Shown here in pieces: positions 1-6,793 of a stretch of DNA of 6,793 nucleotides. The stretch is from positions 1-6,793 of the forward strand of contig JBFHRB010000182.1 of the NCBI GenBank assembly GCA_041591915.1, written 5' to 3'. The stretch is from JBFHRB01 sp041591915 (GTDB lineage Bacteria > Actinomycetota > Nitriliruptoria > Nitriliruptorales > Nitriliruptoraceae). Below the pieces are notes generated by a model. That model was not told where the DNA came from, searched no databases, and worked only from the letters and a program-made list of their open reading frames with translations. A program made the translations under genes and the position numbers. Numbering within the stretch: position 1 is the first letter of the stretch; every line of letters begins with the position of its first letter.

Positions 1-527
1 CGCGCGAGGAGCTGTTCGAGCTCCTGTGGCCTGGGGAGATGGATCGAGCACGCGTGGGAGCTCGCCTGTCCGTGCAGCTGTCGACCGTCCGCCGGATACT
101 CGGTGGCGGCGTCGTCGCCGACCGGTCGAGCGTCCGGCTCGACCTGGACGAGGTGAGCCTCGACCTCGTGGAGTTCGATCGTGCCGAGGACGACGGTGCC
201 GTCGTCGCCACGTTCGGCGGCCACTTCCTGCCGGAGGACCCTGATGCGTCGTGGGCATCGCCGACGCGCGCGGAGGTCGCGGCGCGATTCGCGGCCGCGG
301 CCACCCGCCAGGCCGAGCGCTACCTCACGGACGGGCTCCCGGGCCGCGCAGCCGAGGTCGCGCGGCGCCTCGTCACCGTCGAAGAGCTCGACCTCCGTGC
401 CCACGAGCTGCTCGTCACCGCACTCCTCGATGCGGGGCAGCACGCCGCTGCCACCGAGGCCCATCGCGACTGGCAGCGCGCCGGCGCGGAGCTGGGCGTC
501 GACGTGCCGCCGCTCGAGCCGGCCTGA
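1..527 (+). CDS. BTAD/SARP-family transcriptional regulator, C-terminal part (5' end outside window)
   Basis: The gene enters from the left edge with complete codons from base 3 and stops at TGA 525-527, giving 174 visible residues. The first ~35 (REELFELLWPGE, then ARLSVQLSTVRRILGG) look like the last helices of an OmpR/SARP-type winged-helix DNA-binding domain, in which the helix before LRR/VRR reads the major groove. VADRSSVRLDLDEVSLDLVEF leads into a bacterial transcriptional activation domain (BTAD, TPR-like helices) with the typical FLPED, W, and AHELLVTALLDAGQHAAATEAHRDW pattern. The segment between EFDRAED and GHFLPED seems shorter than in family members I know, perhaps lacking part of the first helical pair. 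The protein ends right after the BTAD, so it is either a short SARP or the C-terminus of a larger ATPase-BTAD regulator; the missing 5' end decides. An internal ATG at 39 lies inside the DNA-binding domain and is not the real start. It probably regulates the adjacent cupin gene (inference). Confidence 0.85.
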   Translation, partial: REELFELLWPGEMDRARVGARLSVQLSTVRRILGGGVVADRSSVRLDLDEVSLDLVEFDRAEDDGAVVATFGGHFLPEDPDASWASPTRAEVAARFAAAATRQAERYLTDGLPGRAAEVARRLVTVEELDLRAHELLVTALLDAGQHAAATEAHRDWQRAGAELGVDVPPLEPA

Positions 528-535
528 GCGTCGTC

Positions 536-567
536 CGAAGGTTTCCTGAAGGGTGCCGGGACACGGT
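536..567 (+). promoter_or_regulatory. Candidate SARP-box direct repeat and -10 for the cupin operon
   Basis: Two heptamers, CGAAGGT (536-542) and TGAAGGG (547-553), repeat with an 11-bp period and a 4-bp spacer; as 11-bp units they match at 8 of 11 positions. A weaker third copy in phase, TGAGCGT (525-531), overlaps the regulator's stop codon. SARP activators of Streptomyces (DnrI, ActII-ORF4, AfsR) are known to bind heptameric direct repeats 11 bp apart, with the last repeat 8 bp from the -10 element. Here, 8 bp after the last repeat lies CACGGT (562-567), a poor -10 that keeps only the A and final T. Its predicted start site is base 574, the A of the cupin ATG, so the mRNA could be leaderless. 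Repeat and geometry are seen; binding is inferred. Confidence 0.45.
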
Positions 568-573
568 GCCCAC

Positions 574-1098
574 ATGGAGAACACGACGACGGCCCGAGCG
601 CACGAGGTCACCGCACCCGGCTCGGGCAGCCACTATCACTTCCTCAACCACCTCGCGACGGTCAAGGTCGCTGCCGAGGGCAGCCGCTCGATGAGCGTCG
701 TCCAGTTCGAGTCCCCGCAGGGGTTCGGCCCCCCGCTGCACCAGCACGAGCACGAGGACGAGCTCTTCGTCATCCTCGACGGGGAGCTGCGGTTCACGTA
801 CGGCGACGACGTGTTCGAGCGGGGGACCGGGACGATCGCCTACCTCCCGGCCGCACGCCCACACACGTTCGAGGTGATCTCCGACGGAGCGACCATCCTC
901 AACGTCTGTGCGTCGCGGACGACCGTTCCGCGCTTCGACGAGATGGTCGCGGAGCTGGGGATGCCGCTTGCCGACGTGACGCTGCCGGATCCGGTGGCCA
1001 TCGATCCCGGCGAGGTCGCCGACGTCTGTGCTCGGCACGGGATCACGATCCTCGGGCCGCCGCCGAACGCGGGGGGAGATCGGGGGGTCGTCGCATGA
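574..1098 (+). CDS. Small single-domain cupin protein
   Basis: A 174-residue soluble protein without signal peptide or membrane segment, probably a one-barrel cupin of the quercetin-dioxygenase-like type. Motif 1 is GPPLHQHEHEDELFVILDG (52-70), giving candidate metal ligands His56, His58 and Glu63. Motif 2 is around GTIAYLPAARPHTF (86-99), with His97 as the fourth ligand. All four positions are kept, so it should bind a metal (Fe, Mn, Ni or Zn cannot be told apart). The C-terminal tail ends in HGITILGPP, common in actinobacterial cupins of this size. The substrate is unknown; it may be an enzyme or a small-molecule binding protein. ATG 574 is preferred. An upstream in-frame GTG at 553 would add seven residues (MPGHGAH), but it sits within the direct repeat thought to bind the regulator. 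No clear Shine-Dalgarno precedes 574, which fits a leaderless message. The stop overlaps the next gene's ATG (ATGA, 1095-1098), indicating one operon. Confidence 0.85.
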   Translation: MENTTTARAHEVTAPGSGSHYHFLNHLATVKVAAEGSRSMSVVQFESPQGFGPPLHQHEHEDELFVILDGELRFTYGDDVFERGTGTIAYLPAARPHTFEVISDGATILNVCASRTTVPRFDEMVAELGMPLADVTLPDPVAIDPGEVADVCARHGITILGPPPNAGGDRGVVA

Positions 1099-1610
1099 AG
1101 AGGTTCATCGCTGCCGCCATCGGGTCGTCGTTGCTCGCGCTGAGCGCGTGCGCATCGGACCCCCAACCCCAGACCGTCGAGGTGGGTCTGGTCGACTACG
1201 CCTTCGAGGGCCTGCCGACCGAGCTCGCTGCCGGGTCCACCATCACGATCGACAACCGCAGTGCGGCGGAGCTCCACGAGTTCGTGGCCGTCCTCCTGCC
1301 TGAGGGGGAGGAGCGGTCTGCCGGAGAGCTCCTCTCGCTGCCACCGGAGGAGGTCGCCGCCTTCTTCCCCGGCGTCAGGGCCGTGCTGCTGCAGCCGCCG
1401 GGTTCGGACGAGACGATCGCCGCCGAGGGCGACGGCACGCTGACGGAGCCGGGTCGCTACCTGGTCCTGTGCGCGATCCCGACCGGTGCCGACCCGGGCG
1501 AGTACCTCGCCGCGGCTGCCGAGTCCGAGGGCGGACCTCCCGAGGGGGTCGAGGGCGGACCGCCGCACTTCGTCAACGGGATGGTGGCCGAGCTGCTCAT
1601 CACGGGGTGA
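1095..1610 (+). CDS. Cupredoxin-like secreted lipoprotein
   Basis: A 171-residue protein with a lipoprotein signal: MKR, a hydrophobic stretch, then lipobox LSAC with the lipidated Cys19. It should therefore be anchored on the outer face of the cytoplasmic membrane. The mature part resembles a cupredoxin (blue-copper) fold: VDYAFEGLPTELAAGSTITIDNRS (33-56), His61 in LHEF, Cys126 in GRYLVLCAIP, then His158 and Met163 in PHFVNGM. These match the His-Cys-His-Met ligand order of type 1 copper sites, and the His-to-Met spacing (+5) is that of plastocyanin. The Cys-to-His gap is 32 residues rather than 3, filled by an acidic Gly/Pro-rich loop that includes two EGGPP copies. It may carry copper or electrons, or be a structural relative without copper. 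A G-rich stretch (1082-1087) lies about 7 bases before the ATG as a possible ribosome site. Translation is probably coupled to the upstream cupin by ATGA. I do not recognise a named family. Confidence 0.75.
   Translation: MKRFIAAAIGSSLLALSACASDPQPQTVEVGLVDYAFEGLPTELAAGSTITIDNRSAAELHEFVAVLLPEGEERSAGELLSLPPEEVAAFFPGVRAVLLQPPGSDETIAAEGDGTLTEPGRYLVLCAIPTGADPGEYLAAAAESEGGPPEGVEGGPPHFVNGMVAELLITG
1527..1561 (+). repeat. Short in-frame repeat (24-bp period) in the lipoprotein gene
   Basis: The 11-mer GAGGGCGGACC occurs at 1527-1537 and again at 1551-1561, exactly 24 bp (8 codons) apart. It encodes EGGPP twice (SEGGPPEG followed by VEGGPPHF). The second copy runs directly into the His158 ligand region. 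The pattern looks like a small in-frame duplication that has since diverged. Confidence 0.6.
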
Positions 1611-1627
1611 CGGACCACCGGAACGAG

Positions 1628-1654
1628 GGAGGGCGCCCCATCGGGGCGCCCTTC
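1628..1654. terminator. Shared bidirectional terminator hairpin
   Basis: GGGCGCCCC (1631-1639) and GGGGCGCCC (1643-1651) form a perfect 9-bp stem with loop ATC. Three more outer pairs (A-T, a G-T wobble, G-C) extend it to 1628-1654. It lies between the lipoprotein stop (1610) and the converging rpsT stop (1671), so it can end both transcripts. There is no strong T-run on either side, only CTTCG after the stem on +, which is usual for GC-rich actinobacterial terminators. Confidence 0.8.
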
Positions 1655-1670
1655 GTCGATGCGGGGAGGC

Positions 1671-1931
1671 TCAGAGGCTGTTCAGGGCCTTGGCCATGCG
1701 CGACTTCTTGTTCGCCGCGTTGTTGGCGTGCAGCACGCCCTTGGTGGCCGCCTTGTCGAGCTCCTTCGTGGCGACGACGTAGGCGGCCTCGGCCGCTGCC
1801 TTGTCGCCCGCCTCGACCGCCGCACGGAACTTCTTGATCTGCGTGCGGACGCGGGACCGCACGGCCTTGTTGCGCTCGTGGGCGGCAATGTTCTGGCGGT
1901 TGCGCTTGATCTGCGACTTGATGTTCGCCAC
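1671..1931 (-). CDS. rpsT: 30S ribosomal protein S20
   Basis: An 86-residue, strongly basic, Ala/Lys-rich protein, the usual length for bacterial S20, which binds 16S rRNA early in 30S assembly. The N-terminus MANIKSQIKRNRQN and the C-terminal block HANNAANKKSRMAKALNSL are family hallmarks. The start is GTG (1929-1931), preceded on the - strand by AGGA (1940-1943) with 8 bases between, a good ribosome site. It is monocistronic, divergent from lepA and convergent with the lipoprotein gene, sharing a terminator with the latter. A non-ATG start is also known for E. coli rpsT, where S20 represses its own translation; whether that applies here is unknown. Confidence 0.97.
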   Translation of the reverse strand: MANIKSQIKRNRQNIAAHERNKAVRSRVRTQIKKFRAAVEAGDKAAAEAAYVVATKELDKAATKGVLHANNAANKKSRMAKALNSL

Positions 1932-2013
1932 GTCGTCTGTCCTGTGTGCTGCGGCGCGCGCGCGTTGGTGCGGCGCGGGGAGTTGTCGGCCCGCCGGCCC
2001 GATCCGCAGTGTG

Positions 2014-2027
2014 GTCCTGATCAGGAC
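2014..2027. promoter_or_regulatory. Perfect 14-bp palindrome, possible operator
   Basis: GTCCTGATCAGGAC is fully self-complementary with no spacer, as expected for a site bound by a dimeric regulator. It lies 82 bases upstream of the rpsT start codon and about 185 before lepA. It directly abuts a CACACT hexamer on the - strand that could be the rpsT -10. The half-site GTCCTGAT recurs at 2167-2174, nearer to lepA. The identity of any binding protein is unknown. Confidence 0.35.
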
Positions 2028-2054
2028 GTGCGATGGGCCCGTGGGCAGGAAGAT

Positions 2055-2071
2055 GGCCCACGACGTGGGCC
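2055..2071. other. Hairpin (inverted repeat) in the lepA upstream region
   Basis: GGCCCAC (2055-2061) and GTGGGCC (2065-2071) form a perfect 7-bp stem with loop GAC. The left arm can instead pair with GTGGGC (2041-2046) or TGGGCC (2034-2039), so mutually exclusive hairpins are possible. If transcription toward lepA starts upstream, this could be a leader structure; otherwise it may be an upstream terminator or chance in GC-rich DNA. Confidence 0.35.
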
Positions 2072-2212
2072 GGATGCGAGCGTACCAGCGCGCTCAGCGG
2101 GCGGGCAACCGGTGCGCGGGGGTGTGCGGTGGCTGTGCATGGCACACTGGCGGCAACGACGGTGGCGTCCTGATGCCGCCGGTCCTCCCGCCCGCACGAT
2201 CGCGAGCCCCGC

Positions 2213-4083
<1,871 letters not shown>

Positions 4084-4084
<1 letters not shown>

Positions 4085-5247
4085 TGGACCCGCAGCGCTG
4101 GCTGACCGACCCGGTCGAGTGCGGGCGAGCGGCCGGCTTCGGGATCTACGTCCACATCCCCTTCTGTGCGCATCGCTGCGGGTACTGCGACTTCGCCACG
4201 TGGGACGACCGCGGCCACCTGGTCGACCGCTACGTCGCGGCGCTCGGTCGGGAGATCGACGCCGCGGAGGACCCCGGTCGGGCGGTCACGTCCATCTTCG
4301 TAGGTGGCGGCACGCCGACGATGCTCGAGCCGGACGTCCTCGCCGGGCTCGTCCAGCGGCTCCACGACCGGTTCGACGTCGGGATGGACGCCGAGGTCAC
4401 GGTCGAGTGCAACCCCGAGACGGCCCGTCCCGGGCTCTTCGAGGCCCTCGTCGACGCCGGTGTCGACCGCATCTCGATGGGGATGCAGTCGTCGGCGCCC
4501 GGTGTGCTGGCCACGCTCGAGCGCCAGCACTCGCCCGAAGCGCTCCCGGTGGCGGTGGCCCTCGCGCGAGCTGCCGGCATCCGCCGCCTCAACGTGGACC
4601 TGATCTTCGGCACGCCGGGCGAGACCGCCGACGACTGGGCAGGGTCGCTCGCCGCGGCGCTCGCGCTCGGTCCCGACCACCTCAGCGCGTACGCGCTGAC
4701 CGTCCACGACAACACCCGCATGGGCCGCGACGTCGCCGCCGGGCAGCTGCCCGCACCGGACGAGGACGTCCAGCGGTCGCGCTGGGAGGTGGCCCGTGAG
4801 ACGCTGGCCGCGTTGGGGTGGGAGCACTACGAGGTGTCGAACTGGGCGCGCACCCCGGGGGAGCGGTCCCGACACAACCTGATCTACTGGCAGCACGGGG
4901 ACTACCTGGCCTTCGGTGTCGGCGCCCACGGGCACCTCGACGGACACCGGTGGTGGAACCACCGTTCGATCGAGCGCTACTGCGACGACGTCGAGGAGAG
5001 CGCGCGGGGCGTGGCCAACGAGGAGCGACTCGCCGATGACGAGCGCGCCGTCGAACGGCTGATGCTCGGCCTTCGCCTGCAGCAGGGGCTCCACCCGGCC
5101 GACGCGCCACCGATCGACCCGCTGGCCCTCGAGGACGCACTCGCCGCCGACCTCGTGCAGACGGCCTGCGGGCGCCTGCAGTGCACGGAACGTGGGTGGT
5201 TCCTGCTCGACGATGCCGTCACCCGGCTGCTGCCCGAGACGGCCTGA
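4084..5247 (+). CDS. hemW: Radical SAM heme chaperone HemW
   Basis: A 387-residue protein of the HemN/HemW radical SAM family. The cluster motif CAHRCGYCDF gives CxxxCxxC at Cys28, 32 and 35, binding the 4Fe-4S cluster and SAM. It is followed by Phe37, where true coproporphyrinogen oxidase HemN has a fourth Cys. Other family marks are GGGTPT (74-79), ECNPET (108-113), RISMGMQS (129-136), NVDLIFGTPGE (170-180) and the HNLIYW motif (264-269). A HemN C-terminal domain completes it. HemW delivers heme to target proteins such as respiratory enzymes; many databases mislabel it as oxygen-independent coproporphyrinogen III oxidase. ATG 4084 (TGATG overlap with lepA) is preferred over GTG 4081, because GAGAAG (4073-4078) lies 5 bases before ATG but only 2 before GTG. 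The usual hrcA-dnaJ genes do not follow; an opposing kinase gene does. Confidence 0.95.
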
Positions 5248-5265
5248 CCGGTCGGGCCTCAGGCC
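5241..5265. terminator. Inverted repeat spanning both convergent stop codons
   Basis: GGCCTGA (5241-5247) and TCAGGCC (5259-5265) are perfect 7-bp arms around an 11-base loop. The left arm contains the hemW stop and the right arm the kinase stop, since both genes end in GCC-TGA. The loop start includes the palindrome GACCGGTC (5246-5253). It may act as a compact two-way terminator, but there is no T-run and the symmetry partly follows from the identical last codons. Confidence 0.4.
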
Positions 5266-6793
5266 TGTTCGACCTCGTCGGGTACGCGCTCCTCGCTGGT
5301 CGCGGCCGGGAACCAGGCGGTGAAGGTCGAGCCGGCGCCGACCTCGGAGTCGAGCTCGATCCTGCCCCCGCACTGTTCGGCGAGGCTGCGGGCGATCGCG
5401 AGGCCGAGGCCGGGTCCGTGCTGCAGGTGGAGGTGGGACTCCAGACGGCTGAACCGGTCGAAGACGCGCTGCTGATGCCACGGCGCGATCCCGGCACCGC
5501 GGTCGATGACGTGCACGCCGACCTCGTGCCCCCGCTGCGACAGCCGAACGGCGACGGGGCCGGACGAGTGCTTCAGCGCGTTGTGGATCAGCTCGCGGAT
5601 GACGCGCGCCGTCGCCCGGCGGTCGGTGTGGGCGACGAAGCCGTCGCGGTCGTCGATGGTCAGGCGGCTGGCCTCCTCCGGTCGCACGACCATGCCCCCG
5701 GCGGCGACCAGGAGGCGTGCGAGGTCGACGTCCTGGGCCGTGATCTCGGTCGTCCCGCGGTCGAGGTCGGCGACCGCGAGGAGGTCGCCGACGAGGTCCT
5801 CGAGCCGTTCGATCTGGCGCAGCATCGCCGCGAACAGCTCGTCCAGGTGCTCGGGATCGAGGCTGCGCCACCGGTGCAGGCCGGTCTCGGCGAAGCCCTT
5901 GAGCGGGGTGAGCGGGGTGCGCAGCTCATGGGACACCGTGGCCACGAAGTCGACCTTCTGCTCCTCGATCTCGTGTTCCTCGGTGACGTCGTGGGCGAGG
6001 AGGACGACCCCGACCACGCCCGTTGTCCGGCGGACCGGGGAGAAGGCGCAGCGCACCCAGCGCAGGCCGCCGGTGGGGCGACGGATCCGCAGGTCGATCC
6101 CCTCGATACCGCGGGTTCCCTCGAGGGCGGCCCGGAAGGCCGTGTTGGCCGTGGTCCGGCTGGGGTCCGACGGGCCGCCGACCAGGTTGATCGCGAGGTG
6201 CCACGGCTCCCCGAGGGCCCGCTCCTCGGTCGTCCCGGTGCTGCGTTCCATGGCGGCGTTCCACGTGGACACCCGGCCGTCGGTGCCGATGAGCGCGATC
6301 CCGTCGGAGGCGCCCTGCACGATGTCGGAGAGCTTGCCGGTCTCCTCGACCATCCGGTCGCGTTCCTCGACGAGCGCCGCGTACAGCTGGGCGTTGCGGA
6401 CGGCGATCGCGGCCTCGTCGGCGACCGAGCGCAGGAACGCGACGTCGTCGCCGGTCCACGGTCGGTCCCGGACCTGGTCGAACACCGCGAGCACGCCCAG
6501 CCGCTGCCCCTCGTAGGTGAGCGGCGCGAGGATCGCGTCGTGGGCCCCGGCCTTGGCGAGGACGTGGCCGTGCTGGTCGTGCGTGTCGGCGATGTGCACG
6601 ACGTCGCCGCTCTCCAGCGCGAGCGCGGTGACCGCATCGGCCTCGGTGAGCGTCCGGCGGTCCGACGACTCGGCATCGACCGTGGTCTGCTCGACGCCCT
6701 CGCTGGTCACGATCGTCAGGGCCGCGGACGAGGCGCCGAACGCGCTCGTCAGGTTGCGCAGGTAGGTGGTGGCGTCCGCCGGGTCGTCACCGC
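5259..6793 (-). CDS. Sensor histidine kinase, GAF-PAS-HisKA-HATPase (N-terminus outside window)
   Basis: The reading frame stays open to the right edge, and its upstream residues (DPADATTYLRNLTSAFGASSAALTIV) are clearly the start of a GAF domain. The GTG at 6710 is therefore an internal codon and the true start lies beyond 6793. Counting from that GTG, the GAF domain runs to ~110 (ends DDVAFLRSVADEAAIAVRNAQLYAAL). A PAS domain with PAC segment follows (~122-243). Next comes HisKA with phospho-acceptor His261 in FVATVSHELRTPL, then the HATPase with N box RELIHNALKHS (372-382), G1 DRGAGI (403-408), F box VFDRFSR (416-422) and G2 GPGLGLAIA (432-440). All catalytic boxes are intact. No membrane segment is seen in this part, so it may be a cytoplasmic sensor of a small molecule, redox state or light. 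No response regulator is in the window, so the partner and signal are unknown. Confidence 0.95.
   Translation of the reverse strand, partial: GDDPADATTYLRNLTSAFGASSAALTIVTSEGVEQTTVDAESSDRRTLTEADAVTALALESGDVVHIADTHDQHGHVLAKAGAHDAILAPLTYEGQRLGVLAVFDQVRDRPWTGDDVAFLRSVADEAAIAVRNAQLYAALVEERDRMVEETGKLSDIVQGASDGIALIGTDGRVSTWNAAMERSTGTTEERALGEPWHLAINLVGGPSDPSRTTANTAFRAALEGTRGIEGIDLRIRRPTGGLRWVRCAFSPVRRTTGVVGVVLLAHDVTEEHEIEEQKVDFVATVSHELRTPLTPLKGFAETGLHRWRSLDPEHLDELFAAMLRQIERLEDLVGDLLAVADLDRGTTEITAQDVDLARLLVAAGGMVVRPEEASRLTIDDRDGFVAHTDRRATARVIRELIHNALKHSSGPVAVRLSQRGHEVGVHVIDRGAGIAPWHQQRVFDRFSRLESHLHLQHGPGLGLAIARSLAEQCGGRIELDSEVGAGSTFTAWFPAATSEERVPDEVEQA

Larger units (their letters stand above)
1932..2212. 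promoter_or_regulatory. Divergent control region between rpsT and lepA
   Basis: This 281-bp gap between two divergent housekeeping genes must carry both promoters, but no convincing -35/-10 pair stands out. Weak CACACT hexamers occur facing each gene: on the - strand at 2008-2013, abutting the palindrome at 2014, for rpsT; and on + at 2143-2148 for lepA. It also holds an alternating GC tract (1954-1964), a perfect palindrome (2014-2027), competing hairpin arms (2034-2071) and TGTGC-ATG-GCACA (2134-2146). No conserved small gene is recognisable inside. Confidence 0.6.

Noticed and set aside
553..573. GTG 553 as the cupin start
   Set aside because: It lies inside the direct repeat, has only a weak purine stretch directly adjacent, and adds residues (MPGHGAH) that do not look like family sequence; ATG 574 is more likely.
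1954..1964. Alternating GC tract as a Z-DNA or replication-related element
   Set aside because: Only 11 bases long, and such runs are expected in DNA of this composition.
5259..6710. Kinase as a complete 483-residue protein starting at GTG 6710
   Set aside because: The frame continues open to the window edge with GAF-like sequence, so the start is upstream of the visible part.

Overview
The window is very GC-rich (roughly 70%) and densely coding. Starts are ATG or GTG, overlaps are short, the S20 and LepA proteins are of bacterial type, and a BTAD-type regulator is present. Together these point to an actinomycete-like bacterium (Actinomycetota). The exact lineage cannot be fixed from the sequence; a deep-branching class such as Nitriliruptoria is only a guess.

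Left part (1-1610, all + strand): the C-terminal end of a BTAD/SARP-family transcriptional regulator, cut by the window edge; a small single-domain cupin; and a secreted lipoprotein with a cupredoxin-like metal-ligand pattern. The cupin and lipoprotein genes overlap by ATGA and should be one transcript. Between the regulator and the cupin lies an 11-bp-period direct repeat whose geometry matches sites bound by SARP regulators. This suggests that the regulator (or a relative) drives the cupin-lipoprotein pair. This is the accessory, least understood part of the window.

Middle (1611-2212): a strong hairpin terminator shared by the converging lipoprotein and rpsT genes, rpsT itself (ribosomal protein S20, - strand), and a 281-bp divergent control region before lepA. 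That region holds a perfect 14-bp palindrome and a set of competing hairpins.

Right part (2213-5247, + strand): lepA (elongation factor 4) translationally coupled to hemW (radical-SAM heme chaperone). rpsT-lepA-hemW is a familiar bacterial housekeeping neighbourhood, but here hemW is not followed by hrcA-dnaJ. Instead, 11 bases beyond its stop, a convergent sensor histidine kinase gene (- strand, GAF-PAS-HisKA-HATPase) begins and runs off the right edge. No tRNA, rRNA, CRISPR array, insertion sequence or prophage gene was seen.
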